Source of the DNA: Streptomyces triticisoli
Lineage (GTDB): Bacteria > Actinomycetota > Actinomycetes > Streptomycetales > Streptomycetaceae
Length of the DNA stretch: 40,869 bases
Direction of reading: 5' to 3'
Assembly (NCBI RefSeq): GCF_003270085.1
Contig: NZ_QFDQ01000163.1
Span: forward strand, 1-40,869
The position numbers and the translations under genes are program-made. The first letter of the stretch is position 1. The number at the start of each line of letters is the position of its first letter. The notes beneath the pieces were generated by a model, which was given only the letters and a program-made list of their open reading frames with translations, did no database searches and was not told the DNA's origin. Of this stretch, positions 23,213 to 29,808 are shown in pieces.

Positions 23213-23422
23213 TCAAGCTGATCTGCGTGCGCGGCGTTCGGCGTCGAGGGCGGCGACGTGGTCGGCGCAGAACCAGGGGCGGCGTGGGGTTCCGCCGGCG
23301 CGCTTGAGGCGGCCGCGGTAGACGAGGTTGCGGACACCGCCGGGAGTGGTGCCGAGGACTTGGGCGACCTGGGAAGTGGTGAGGCGGCCGGGCGGAGCGT
23401 ACAGGCTGTCCATGGGGTTCAT
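23213..23422 (-). CDS. Excisionase/MerR-like small helix-turn-helix protein
   Basis: A 69-residue DNA-binding protein with a winged-helix pattern: RLTTSQVAQVLGTTPGGVRNLVYRGRLKRAGGTPRRPWFCADHVAALDAERRARR, as in HTH_17/excisionase-family proteins. It could be the recombination directionality factor partnering the tyrosine integrase, although it is 15 kb away, or a late-gene activator given its place at the early-late boundary. ATG 23422 is used; a second in-frame ATG lies three codons later, and neither has a good Shine-Dalgarno sequence, so leaderless or weak translation is possible. Confidence 0.75.
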   Translation of the reverse strand: MNPMDSLYAPPGRLTTSQVAQVLGTTPGGVRNLVYRGRLKRAGGTPRRPWFCADHVAALDAERRARRSA

Positions 23423-23430
23423 GATGCATC

Positions 23431-23466
23431 GAGGCCCCGCCGCAACGGGGGGTGCGGCGGGGCCTC
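23431..23466 (-). terminator. Perfect 14-bp-stem terminator
   Basis: GAGGCCCCGCCGCA (23431-23444) and its exact complement (23453-23466) flank an eight-base loop. It follows the 48-aa gene and lies just before the HTH gene start. It should end the membrane-protein operon that begins at 26212. Confidence 0.82.
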
Positions 23467-23513
23467 GGGTTGCCGGGCGCTACCCGGCGCGCAGCCACCA
23501 GTGTGGCAGGCGG

Positions 23514-23660
23514 TCAGCTCGTCTGGGGCTTCTTCGGCGTGCCCGGGACAGGCTTCTGCTTCGTCTTCACCCAGCCGCCGCGCGACGCCTGGTAGTCCGT
23601 CTCGTGCCCCTTCAGCCGGGGGTCGTCGGGCTTGATGGGCTTCTTGAATCCGAGTGCCAT
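23514..23660 (-). CDS. 48-aa basic protein of unknown function
   Basis: A short reading frame with good codon use: MALGFKKPIKPDDPRLKG, then a Tyr/Gly/Trp core (DYQASRGGWVKTKQ) and a Lys/Pro-rich end (KPVPGTPKKPQTS). It carries twelve Lys/Arg residues and no hydrophobic segment, which suggests binding to nucleic acid or an acidic partner. ATG 23660 has a GGAGAG site about seven bases upstream. It is the last gene before the terminator 23431-23466. I do not recognise a family. Confidence 0.65.
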   Translation of the reverse strand: MALGFKKPIKPDDPRLKGHETDYQASRGGWVKTKQKPVPGTPKKPQTS

Positions 23661-23735
23661 GATGGGCTCTCCGTCTCTTCGTTGGGATGGGACCGGGGCG
23701 GCCGGTAGCTGGCAGGCACAGGGCCGCCCCGGGGT

Positions 23736-24362
23736 CTACTTGCCGCCGACCTGGTGGTGGCGGACGGCGTCGGCGGGGTCGCGTACGACCGCCCCCGCGA
23801 GGCCGATGGGCTCTACACGCAACCCCTCTTCAGTGGGGCCGGTCGGGGCGTTGTTGGCGTTGGCGTTGTTGCCTGACCTGCAACAACAACCCTCCGAGTG
23901 GGGGCCGCTCTCGGTCAGGGAAGGGGCCGGTATGTCGTCCCGGTGAACCCCGGGCCCGTTCCCCGCCGGTGTGCGGACGCCCGCGCGGACGCGGATGCCG
24001 GCGGTCTTCAGCAGCGCGCGCACGGTCTTCGTGTCGGGCACGGCGAGCGTCTTCTGCAGCTGGGTGAGGAGCACGTGCTGGCCGCCGTTGGACAGCGTCC
24101 GCAGCGCCTCGGCGACGTCCGGTGTCTCCTCGGCCGCGGGCTCGTCCTCGTCGTCCTGGCGGCGGGCGGCCAGCCATCCGGCGACGCGCTGCCAGGCGAG
24201 GCACAGCAGCACGCCGACGACTACGTACGCGGTCTCGGGGACGGCGGCGACGATGCCCCACATGGCGAGCAGCAGCACGGCGGCGAGGATCAGGTGGGCG
24301 GTGCGCTCGCTCATCCCGCCCGGCTCGTCCAGCTCGGTCTCCTCCGGCTCGGCGCTGCTCAT
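23736..24362 (-). CDS. Two-TM membrane protein of the type found in Streptomyces integrative elements
   Basis: A 208-residue protein: acidic N-terminus (SSAEPEETELDEPGG), two membrane segments (HLILAAVLLLAMWGIVAAV and VVVGVLLCLAWQRVAGWL), then a cytoplasmic HTH-like region (ALRTLSNGGQHVLLTQLQKTLAVPDTKTVRALLKTAGIRVRAGVRTPAGNGPGVHRDDIPA) and a low-complexity tail with CCCRSGNNANANNAP. I have seen this architecture in Streptomyces conjugative/integrative elements, where it accompanies spread genes. A membrane-tethered DNA-binding role is inference. ATG 24362 overlaps the upstream stop (ATGA). Confidence 0.72.
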   Translation of the reverse strand: MSSAEPEETELDEPGGMSERTAHLILAAVLLLAMWGIVAAVPETAYVVVGVLLCLAWQRVAGWLAARRQDDEDEPAAEETPDVAEALRTLSNGGQHVLLTQLQKTLAVPDTKTVRALLKTAGIRVRAGVRTPAGNGPGVHRDDIPAPSLTESGPHSEGCCCRSGNNANANNAPTGPTEEGLRVEPIGLAGAVVRDPADAVRHHQVGGK

Positions 24363-24865
24363 GCGAACGCTCCGGTGAACCATGAGCCGAGCAGGTTCGC
24401 CGACGACCCCAGCGGGACGGCGGCGATACCGGCCACGGTCCCGGAGAGGGCGACGGAGACCCCGGAGAACGAGCCTTGCATCAGCTCGCCGTTGGGGACG
24501 CGCGGCGCCCACTTCCACAGGGCGAACAAGACGGCGGTCAGCAGGAACACGATCACGTAGCCGCCGGGGGTGAGGGCGAGCTGCTGCGCGCGGGTGACGT
24601 CGGGTGCGGTGCCGCCGACGCCCCAGACGAGGCCGGTGTATCCGGCGACGTTGGCGGCCCAGACGGTGGCCCAGGTGGCGATGCCGAGGGCGGAGACGGA
24701 GCCGAGCGCGGCGAGGGCGGCGAGCATGCCGTACAGGTGGGCGAGGACGAACGGGACGAGGGCAGCGGGCCGCCGCTTCTCGGCGAGGACCCAGCGGATG
24801 AGGCGGACGAGGACGATGGCGACGCCGAGGGCGACGCCGCCCAAGTTGATGGCCATGTACGGCAT
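24359..24865 (-). CDS. Polytopic membrane protein (Spd-like)
   Basis: A 168-residue protein with about four or five hydrophobic segments: INLGGVALGVAIVLVRLIRWVL, LVPFVLAHLYGMLAALAALGSVS, ATVWAANVAGYTGLVWGVGG, YVIVFLLTAVLFALWKW and a C-terminal hydrophobic part. It resembles membrane proteins encoded with spdB-type genes in Streptomyces plasmids and integrative elements, which support intramycelial spread; that function is not established in phages. ATG 24865 starts ten bases after the stop of the 51-aa membrane gene. Confidence 0.7.
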   Translation of the reverse strand: MPYMAINLGGVALGVAIVLVRLIRWVLAEKRRPAALVPFVLAHLYGMLAALAALGSVSALGIATWATVWAANVAGYTGLVWGVGGTAPDVTRAQQLALTPGGYVIVFLLTAVLFALWKWAPRVPNGELMQGSFSGVSVALSGTVAGIAAVPLGSSANLLGSWFTGAFA

Positions 24866-24875
24866 GAAGAGTCCT

Positions 24876-25031
24876 TCAGTGGAGGACGGCCACGGCGAGC
24901 GCGGCGATGGTGAGGATGAGCGCGCACGTGCCGGTCACGGGCGGGACGGTGCGCCAGTCGATGAGGGCCAGGCCGGCGAGGGCGGCGACGGCGGCGAGCG
25001 CGAAGAACATGGCGAGCAGGGGCCAGCGCAT
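24876..25031 (-). CDS. 51-aa membrane protein
   Basis: A short gene encoding MRWPLLAMFFALAAVAALAGLALIDW and TGTCALILTIAALAVAVLH, two hydrophobic segments joined by a short RTVPPV turn. ATG 25031 shares one base with the stop of the larger upstream gene, and its own stop lies ten bases before the next start, so it is a real operon member. Function unknown; the topology would fit a small membrane subunit or holin-like peptide. Confidence 0.7.
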   Translation of the reverse strand: MRWPLLAMFFALAAVAALAGLALIDWRTVPPVTGTCALILTIAALAVAVLH

Positions 25032-26212
25032 CACGCGTATCCCCCGTTCCCGGGGTCGCGCATCACGGGCGCATCAGCCTGCTCCTGGGCCCTCTTCGCG
25101 GCCCGGGACCGGACGGTGCGCACGTAGTTCTCGGTGACGACCAGGCGCCGGTGCCGGGCCACCTGGTCGGCGATCTCCTTGGCCTTCGCATCCGGTCCGA
25201 GAGTGGATGCGGCCTCGACGACCGCGGCCTCCATGGTGACCGGCTCCAGGGCGCTGACAGGGGCGCTGACCTGCTGATGCGCGGGCGCATCACCGCGTTG
25301 CACGTCGTACTCCGGGGGTCGCTGGTCGAGGACCAGGGCAACCGCGACGGGGTCAACGGGCACTCCGTAGTGGGTGAGCATGGAAGCGAGCTCGGCGGGG
25401 GGCGCATCAGGTCGCGCATCGTGGGCGAGGCGGATCGCATCGACCGGGTCCATCTCGGCGAAGCGTTCGCGGAGTACCTCGGTGGCGGACGCCGGACGGG
25501 GTCGCGCGGGCGGCTCCTCGGTGGCGGTCGCGGCGGGCGCGCCGTACATGGATGCGAGGGCCGCATCAGCTCCGGCCTTCACGCGGGTGCGCTGGACGTC
25601 GACCAGGCCGGCACCGAGCTCGGTGTCGCCGACGCCGACGTACTTCGCGAGCCGCCAGTAGCGGCGGACGGCGATCTGGCGCTTCCACTTGCCGGGGTGG
25701 CCGTCGGCGACGGCGCGCTGAAAGGCGAGCTGCCGGGCGGCGTCCGCGTTGCGGCGCTGCGCCTCGGCGTCCACACCGGTGGTGTAGACGACGATGCGGC
25801 GGGCGATCAGGCCGAGGCCTTCGGCGGCGCCGCTCATGCCCAGCGGGGTGGCCCCGTAGACGGCGGCCTCGGTCAGGTTGTCTGCGAGGGACAAGCCGAT
25901 GCCGCAGGCGGCCAGCGGGGCGAGCCACAGGCCGACACGGACCCAGGCCGGGGACGACTGCCCGAGCAGGGTCAGGCCCAGCAGCGTCAACGCCAGGATG
26001 AGGGTGAGGCCTTCGCCAGCGGCGACGACGCCGACGGCGGCGGCTTTGCGGCCGAACTCGGCGAGGACGTTGGAGAAGGTGCCGACCGCGCCAGCGATAC
26101 CGACGGCGACCATGACGGCGGCGGCCGCGCCAAGGACGACGGACTGACCGCGGGTGAGGATGCGGGTCTTGGAACTTGCGGCCCCGCCGGGGCGCGGGGA
26201 ATGATCGGTCAT
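25031..26212 (-). CDS. SpdB/DUF2637-like membrane protein
   Basis: A 393-residue protein. Residues 20-135 contain several membrane segments (VVLGAAAAVMVAVGIAGAVG, AVGVVAAGEGLTLILALTLLGLTLLG, VGLWLAPLAACGIGLSLADN). A conserved-looking RRNADAARQLAFQRAVADGHPGKWKRQIAVRRYWRLAKYVGVGD block and a cytoplasmic C-terminus ending in an HTH-like DQVARHRRLVVTENYVRTVRSRAAKRAQE follow. Such proteins are often annotated as conjugal-transfer or Spd proteins in Streptomyces mobile elements. ATG 26212 has an AGGAG site. It heads the four-gene membrane operon, downstream of the duplicated operator/promoter block at 26318-26369. Confidence 0.75.
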   Translation of the reverse strand: MTDHSPRPGGAASSKTRILTRGQSVVLGAAAAVMVAVGIAGAVGTFSNVLAEFGRKAAAVGVVAAGEGLTLILALTLLGLTLLGQSSPAWVRVGLWLAPLAACGIGLSLADNLTEAAVYGATPLGMSGAAEGLGLIARRIVVYTTGVDAEAQRRNADAARQLAFQRAVADGHPGKWKRQIAVRRYWRLAKYVGVGDTELGAGLVDVQRTRVKAGADAALASMYGAPAATATEEPPARPRPASATEVLRERFAEMDPVDAIRLAHDARPDAPPAELASMLTHYGVPVDPVAVALVLDQRPPEYDVQRGDAPAHQQVSAPVSALEPVTMEAAVVEAASTLGPDAKAKEIADQVARHRRLVVTENYVRTVRSRAAKRAQEQADAPVMRDPGNGGYA

Positions 26213-26266
26213 GCCGACTCCTGCTCTGATCAGGTGTTCGGTTGGAGGGCCGGGCGGTGCGCGCGC

Positions 26267-26284
26267 CGGGGGCTGCAACCCCCG
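26267..26284 (-). terminator. Small hairpin in the leader of the membrane-protein operon
   Basis: CGGGGG (26267-26272) and CCCCCG (26279-26284) form a 6-bp stem with loop CTGCAA. It lies between the promoter/operator block at 26318-26369 and the ATG at 26212, so it could act as an attenuator or simply stabilise the leader. Confidence 0.4.
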
Positions 26285-26317
26285 AGCTGCTGCCCGGCCC
26301 TTCGTTATGCGGTTGTG

Positions 26318-26369
26318 CATCCACGTACATGGATGTGGATAGCAAAGCACATCGTGTGAGCGATGTCCA
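26318..26369 (-). promoter_or_regulatory. Operator/promoter block A, duplicate of the early-operon control region
   Basis: These 52 bases match 37509-37560 at 45 positions without gaps. The block contains the dyad ATCCACGTACATGGAT (26319-26334), a repeated half-site GTGGAT (26335-26340), the conserved AAAGCACATCG (26344-26354), and TGTCCA (26364-26369), which on the minus strand is a TGGACA -35-like box. It would control the leftward membrane operon beginning at 26212 and is probably recognised by the same prophage repressor. Confidence 0.72.
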
Positions 26370-26372
26370 CGG

Positions 26373-27017
26373 CTACGCGGGCGCCGCGGGCTGGAGCTGC
26401 TTCAGCAGCAGGTAGTCCTTCGGCTGGTACTCGGTGGCGCACCACCGGCAGGTCAGCGTTGCCTCGCCCGGGTAGGAGCGGAGGACGGCGCCGCACACGT
26501 CGCCTTCGGGGAGCTCGGCGACGCAGTGGCCGATGCGGGTGCCGCGCCGGTGCCGGCGGTCGTCGGGGTCTTCGGGGTCGACGATGGACAGGACGTCGCC
26601 CTCGAGGGCGCGCACCTCCAGGGCGAACCGGCCAGCCTCCGGCCACTCGGCGGCGATCCAGTCCATGTTGATGGCGAGGGCGCGGGCGGCGACGGCCACG
26701 CGGCGGCCGACGTCGGCGGGCACGACCGGGACGCCCCAGCCGCGATCTGCCTGCATTGCCGCGCGCCAGTCCTCGAGGACCCCGGCGATGCCGCCGGCCG
26801 CGCGGAGGCTGAGCACGTCTTCGCGGGCGGGCAGCGGCGCCTCAGCGGGGCGGGTGCGCCCGTACTGGGGGCTGCCGCCAGCGCCGGGGGCGAGGAAGGC
26901 GGCCAGGGCAGTCCACAGCTTCGGCATGCGGTCCAGGCGCTGGGTGGTGGCGCGGGTGCAGCCGCCGCACAGGTAGCCGTGCTCCAGCTGCCGCTCGCAC
27001 AGTCCACAGTCGTTCAC
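26373..27017 (-). CDS. Zinc-ribbon protein of the early operon
   Basis: A 214-residue protein with a Cys cluster at each end: CGLCERQLEHGYLCGGC at the N-terminus and VCGAVLRSYPGEATLTCRWCATEY near the C-terminus. Between them is a helical region (LAAFLAPGAGG...EDWRAAMQADRGWGVPVVPADVGRRVAVAARALAINMDWIAAEWPEAG). Two zinc ribbons suggest nucleic-acid binding or a scaffold. I know similar proteins from Streptomyces phages only as hypothetical. GTG 27017 overlaps the upstream stop (GTGA) with AAGGAG upstream. It is the last gene of the 26-37 kb early operon. Confidence 0.78.
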   Translation of the reverse strand: MNDCGLCERQLEHGYLCGGCTRATTQRLDRMPKLWTALAAFLAPGAGGSPQYGRTRPAEAPLPAREDVLSLRAAGGIAGVLEDWRAAMQADRGWGVPVVPADVGRRVAVAARALAINMDWIAAEWPEAGRFALEVRALEGDVLSIVDPEDPDDRRHRRGTRIGHCVAELPEGDVCGAVLRSYPGEATLTCRWCATEYQPKDYLLLKQLQPAAPA

Positions 27018-27508
27018 GGGGTGCTCTGCTCCTTGGGCTGCTCGGTGCCGTCGACGGCGCTGCGGAGGGCTGCGGGGCGGATGCCTGCCGCGAGGAAGTC
27101 GTCGACCGGGTGGTCGGGCAGCAGCGCGCACACGCGCTCGATGGCGGCCTCGGCTCGCTCCAGGTCGGGGATGAGTAGCTGGACGTGCAGCAGGTTCCCG
27201 CGGGCGACGGCGCGCGCGGTGTCGGCCTCGCGCATCTCGGCCTCGGCGTGCTGGCGCAGGAGCGTGGCTTCGTCGTCGGTGAGGACGCCGTGCTGCATGC
27301 GGGCCAGCAGGACGGCGGTGGAGCGGCGGCGAGCGGTGCGCTGCGCGTCCTCGTCGGAGGCTGGGGCCTGCTTCAGCTCCTGGGCGTCGAGCGCGGCCTG
27401 GTCGTCGGCCTCGGCCGCGCCGATGGGGACGTGGCGGATGCGGGCGGTGGCGTGGCCCCAGCACCAGCCGGCGGCGAGGGCGAGGAGGGCGGTGAGGAGG
27501 TAGGTCAC
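27014..27508 (-). CDS. Membrane-anchored helical protein
   Basis: A 164-residue protein with one N-terminal hydrophobic anchor (VTYLLTALLALAAGWCWGHATARI) and a long cytoplasmic helical domain rich in Ala, Glu, Asp and Arg (DDEATLLRQHAEAEMREADTARAVARGN; LIPDLERAEAAIERVCALLPDH). No catalytic motif is visible and the family is unknown to me. GTG 27508 overlaps the upstream stop and has an AGGAG site. The anchor suggests membrane association of an early phage complex. Confidence 0.7.
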   Translation of the reverse strand: MTYLLTALLALAAGWCWGHATARIRHVPIGAAEADDQAALDAQELKQAPASDEDAQRTARRRSTAVLLARMQHGVLTDDEATLLRQHAEAEMREADTARAVARGNLLHVQLLIPDLERAEAAIERVCALLPDHPVDDFLAAGIRPAALRSAVDGTEQPKEQSTP

Positions 27509-27666
27509 GTCGTCTCCTGACGGGTGGTGCGGGGGCGTGCTGCGGTGATGTGCCAGCCGAGGTGCCGGAGTTCGGCGACGACGAGGCGGGACAGGAGGTC
27601 GGGTGTGGCGTTGGGGTGTTCGGTCATGACGGAGGCGATGACGGCGCGCACGGCGTCGGGGATCAC
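27505..27666 (-). CDS. 53-aa small protein
   Basis: A small helical protein, VIPDAVRAVIASVMTEHPN, ATPDLLSRLVVAELRHLGWHI, TAARPRTTRQETT. Helix content is high and the C-terminus basic. It is coupled at both ends by GTGA overlaps (GTG 27666 upstream, stop shared with the start at 27508). No family is recognised; it could be a small regulator or an inhibitor of a host protein. Confidence 0.65.
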   Translation of the reverse strand: MIPDAVRAVIASVMTEHPNATPDLLSRLVVAELRHLGWHITAARPRTTRQETT

Positions 27667-27986
27667 GCGGCGACCTCCTGCCTGCGCAGCTTGGCGCGGC
27701 CGCGGAGGATCTCGGCCACGTGCTGGCGGCTCCAGGCCTGGCGGACGAGGATCTTGCCCTTGTCGTGGTGCGCGATCGGAGCGTTGTTCCAGATCTCGAT
27801 GCGCAGGTTCCGGCAGCGGGGGCAGACGGCGAAGAGGTTGGCGCCGTTCGGGCAGCCGGGGCCGGGCGAGTTGGGCCTGCAGTACCAGGCGTACTCGTCG
27901 TAGCAGGCGCATTCGTTGAGCGGGTGGGGCCGCCGGTATCCGTGCCAGCCACAGTTGGTGCAGTCGATGCGGTAGCGGGTGCTCAC
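27663..27986 (-). CDS. Cys-rich putative zinc-binding protein
   Basis: A 107-residue protein with CTNCGWHGY, NECACYDEYAWYC and AVCPRCRNLR, a zinc-ribbon arrangement, followed by a basic helical end (KGKILVRQAWSRQHVAEILRGRAKLRRQEVAA). Nucleic-acid or protein binding is likely, catalysis unlikely. GTG 27986 overlaps the preceding stop, and its own stop overlaps the next start. Function unknown. Confidence 0.72.
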   Translation of the reverse strand: MSTRYRIDCTNCGWHGYRRPHPLNECACYDEYAWYCRPNSPGPGCPNGANLFAVCPRCRNLRIEIWNNAPIAHHDKGKILVRQAWSRQHVAEILRGRAKLRRQEVAA

Positions 27987-28183
27987 GCGGCGCTCACCCC
28001 CTGGTGTGGGCAGTGGCCGACGGTGACCCGGGCGGCCAGCTGCTGGACGTCGCGGTGGCCGGTGGCGCGCTGGTGGTGGCCGCAGCCGCACAGCCAGTCG
28101 GCGACCGGGGTCTGGTCGCGGTCCAGGCCGCGCAGGGTGAGGCCGGCGGGGATGCCGGAGACGACGGCGGGCTGCTCGCTCAC
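27983..28183 (-). CDS. 66-aa Cys/His-rich protein
   Basis: SEQPAVVSGIPAGLTLRGLDRDQ and then WLCGCGHHQRATGHRDVQQLAARVTVGHCPHQG: a CxCxHH...H...CxH cluster suited to one zinc ion. The family is unknown to me. GTG 28183 and the stop at 27983 are both in 4-base overlaps with neighbours. Lying directly after the DNA methyltransferase gene, it could assist that enzyme, but this is context only. Confidence 0.68.
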   Translation of the reverse strand: MSEQPAVVSGIPAGLTLRGLDRDQTPVADWLCGCGHHQRATGHRDVQQLAARVTVGHCPHQGVSAA

Positions 28184-28890
28184 GCGACCTCCAGCCGGGC
28201 GAGGTGGTCGGCGACCTGCCAGCCGATCCACTGCGTGTACGCCGGGGGGATCGCCTGGTTCAGCTCGTCCTTCGTCATCCACCCGGCCGGGATGCCCATC
28301 GCGTCCTCGGCCGCCGCCTTTGAGGAGTTCCCGCCACCGGTGACCGTGACGAACGCGGTCCACTCGTCGAGCCGGCCGTAATGGTTCTTCCGCTTGTCGT
28401 GCGTGAAGTGCAGCGGTTCGCGGCCCTTCGGGTGGGGGCGGGGCGGGTACAGCAGCAGGTTCGACTCGAACAGGCGGTGCCGGGTGACGCGAAGCCCGTC
28501 GAACTGGGTGCCGCACAGCACCAGCGGGTCCCGGAGCGGGGCACCTTCCACGTTCTCCATGACGTAGGGCAGGCCGGATGCTTCGGCGAGGGCGCGGGCC
28601 TCGGGGATGAAGTCCTCGTAGGTCTTGCCCGTGCGGTGCTTCAGGTCGGAGTGCTCCCAGCAGGGCGGGCTCCACGCCGAGGCGTCGAAGTTCTCGGCGA
28701 TCCATTCGGCGTCGAGGTCGCGGAGGTCGGCGCGGATGAACGGGAACGGGTAGCGGGGCTGCGGTTCTCGGTCGACGCCGACCACGTTGAACCCGGCGAG
28801 GTAGTAGCCGTAGCTGGCGCCGCCGGCCTTGCAGCAGACGTCGAGGATCGTGAACCCGTTCGGGACCCGCGGGGGCAAGGTGAGCGTCAC
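28180..28890 (-). CDS. DNA (cytosine-5) methyltransferase, phage type
   Basis: A 236-residue enzyme that should transfer methyl groups from S-adenosylmethionine to cytosine C5. Motif I is ILDVCCKAGGASYGYYLAGF, motif II-like GVDREPQPRY, motif IV SAWSPPCW with nucleophile Cys77, motif VI MENVE (Glu112), and a motif VIII-like RVTRHRLFES. It is short for the family, with a small target-recognition region. No restriction enzyme gene is adjacent, so it is an orphan enzyme, probably protecting phage DNA from host restriction. GTG 28890 is in a GTGA overlap. Confidence 0.88.
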   Translation of the reverse strand: MTLTLPPRVPNGFTILDVCCKAGGASYGYYLAGFNVVGVDREPQPRYPFPFIRADLRDLDAEWIAENFDASAWSPPCWEHSDLKHRTGKTYEDFIPEARALAEASGLPYVMENVEGAPLRDPLVLCGTQFDGLRVTRHRLFESNLLLYPPRPHPKGREPLHFTHDKRKNHYGRLDEWTAFVTVTGGGNSSKAAAEDAMGIPAGWMTKDELNQAIPPAYTQWIGWQVADHLARLEVA

Positions 28891-29108
28891 GCGGCACCGC
28901 CCTTCCGCGCCCCGGTGCAGTCGGGGCACACGTCACGAAGGCGGCCGGGGATCCGCCGGGTGGTCCAGCCGTCGGCCCGGCCGTCAGCGCGCACCTGTCG
29001 GGCAGTCCTCGAGGAGAAGCGGGCGCTGATCGCGGCGCTCTGCGGGCAGTCGGTGTGCTCGTCGGGGCCGTCGCAGGAGACCTCGACACCGATCGGGTAG
29101 GCGGTCAT
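28887..29108 (-). CDS. 73-aa basic protein with cysteine pairs
   Basis: TAYPIGVEVSCDGPDEHTDCPQSAAISARFSSRTARQVRADGRADGWTTRRIPGRLRDVCPDCTGARKGG. The early Cys pair and the late CPDC suggest a single zinc site with a basic intervening segment. ATG 29108 overlaps the stop of the resolvase-like gene (ATGA). Similar small zinc proteins are common in actinophage early operons, without a known role. Confidence 0.7.
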   Translation of the reverse strand: MTAYPIGVEVSCDGPDEHTDCPQSAAISARFSSRTARQVRADGRADGWTTRRIPGRLRDVCPDCTGARKGGAA

Positions 29109-29485
29109 CGCTGTGCCCCGTCCTGCCGCTCCTCGGCGGCCGGGTCGGGCAGGCCCTGCTGCTCGCGCAGCAGCGCGGCGAACTGGGCGCCGGACATGGT
29201 GACGAACCAGTCGCCCGGGCTGGACTTGCCGCGGCGCTTGTGCCAGACCACGCCGAGGGTCGCGCGGTCGTTGTCGCGCGCGAGCTCGGCCTCGGCGACC
29301 CAGGCGGGGAGTTCCTGCCGGGCGCAGTTCTTCACCTCGATGACGACGCCGGGGATACCGGCGATGTCGCCGCGGTCCTGGGTGCCGTTGAGGGTGCGGC
29401 GTTCGGCCTGGGCGAAGCCGGCGGCCTGGAGGAAGCGGACGACGGCGGTTTCGGCGGCGGTGCCCTTGGCTTTCGATCGGCTCAC
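29105..29485 (-). CDS. Holliday-junction-resolvase-like PD-(D/E)XK nuclease
   Basis: A 126-residue protein: SRSKAKGTAAETAVVRFLQAAGFAQAERRTLNGTQDRGDIAGIPGVVIEVKNCARQELPAW. The early Glu, the RGDI aspartate and EVK form the restriction-like active site of Hjc/phage resolvases; the later VVWHKRRGKSSPGDWFVTM fits the family. It would resolve branched DNA during replication or before packaging. GTG 29485 overlaps the stop of the upstream gene. It is part of the chain of coupled early genes. Confidence 0.82.
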   Translation of the reverse strand: MSRSKAKGTAAETAVVRFLQAAGFAQAERRTLNGTQDRGDIAGIPGVVIEVKNCARQELPAWVAEAELARDNDRATLGVVWHKRRGKSSPGDWFVTMSGAQFAALLREQQGLPDPAAEERQDGAQR

Positions 29486-29808
29486 AGCAGGGTCTCCTGG
29501 ACGGGTTGGGGCGGGCAGTGGTGGTCGGCGAGGACGGTGTGGGTGCACGCCTTGGCGTGCCATTGGTCGCGCCAGCGGATGCGGGCGCCGGTGTGCTCGT
29601 GCTGGACGAGGCACCACAGGAGGCGTCCGGCCGGCGGATGGTTCGGGTCGACGGGGGCGGGGTCGGCGCGGACGTCTACGGCGGCGACCCGGTCGGCGGT
29701 GCGGGCGACGAGGGTGTCGGCCCGGCAGCGGGGGCACGGCTGGTGGCGGGGGCGTTGGGCGGAGGCCTCGGCGCGGGCGGCGACGAGATGCGCGGGCAGC
29801 CCCCTCAT
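29482..29808 (-). CDS. Zinc-binding-like small protein
   Basis: A 108-residue protein with a CPRCRADTLVARTADRVAAVDVRADPAPVD segment, then RLLWCLVQHEHTGARIRWRDQWHAKACTHTVLADHHCPPQ, whose Cys and His residues could form one or two zinc sites. Such zinc-ribbon proteins are recurrent in Streptomyces phage early operons, function unknown. ATG 29808 overlaps the stop of the repeat-bearing gene upstream (ATGA). Confidence 0.7.
   Translation of the reverse strand: MRGLPAHLVAARAEASAQRPRHQPCPRCRADTLVARTADRVAAVDVRADPAPVDPNHPPAGRLLWCLVQHEHTGARIRWRDQWHAKACTHTVLADHHCPPQPVQETLL

Noticed and set aside
27014..27952. Long leftward frame extending the membrane-anchored protein
   Set aside because: The extension runs antiphase over two well-supported coupled genes; the GTGA overlap at 27508 marks the start.
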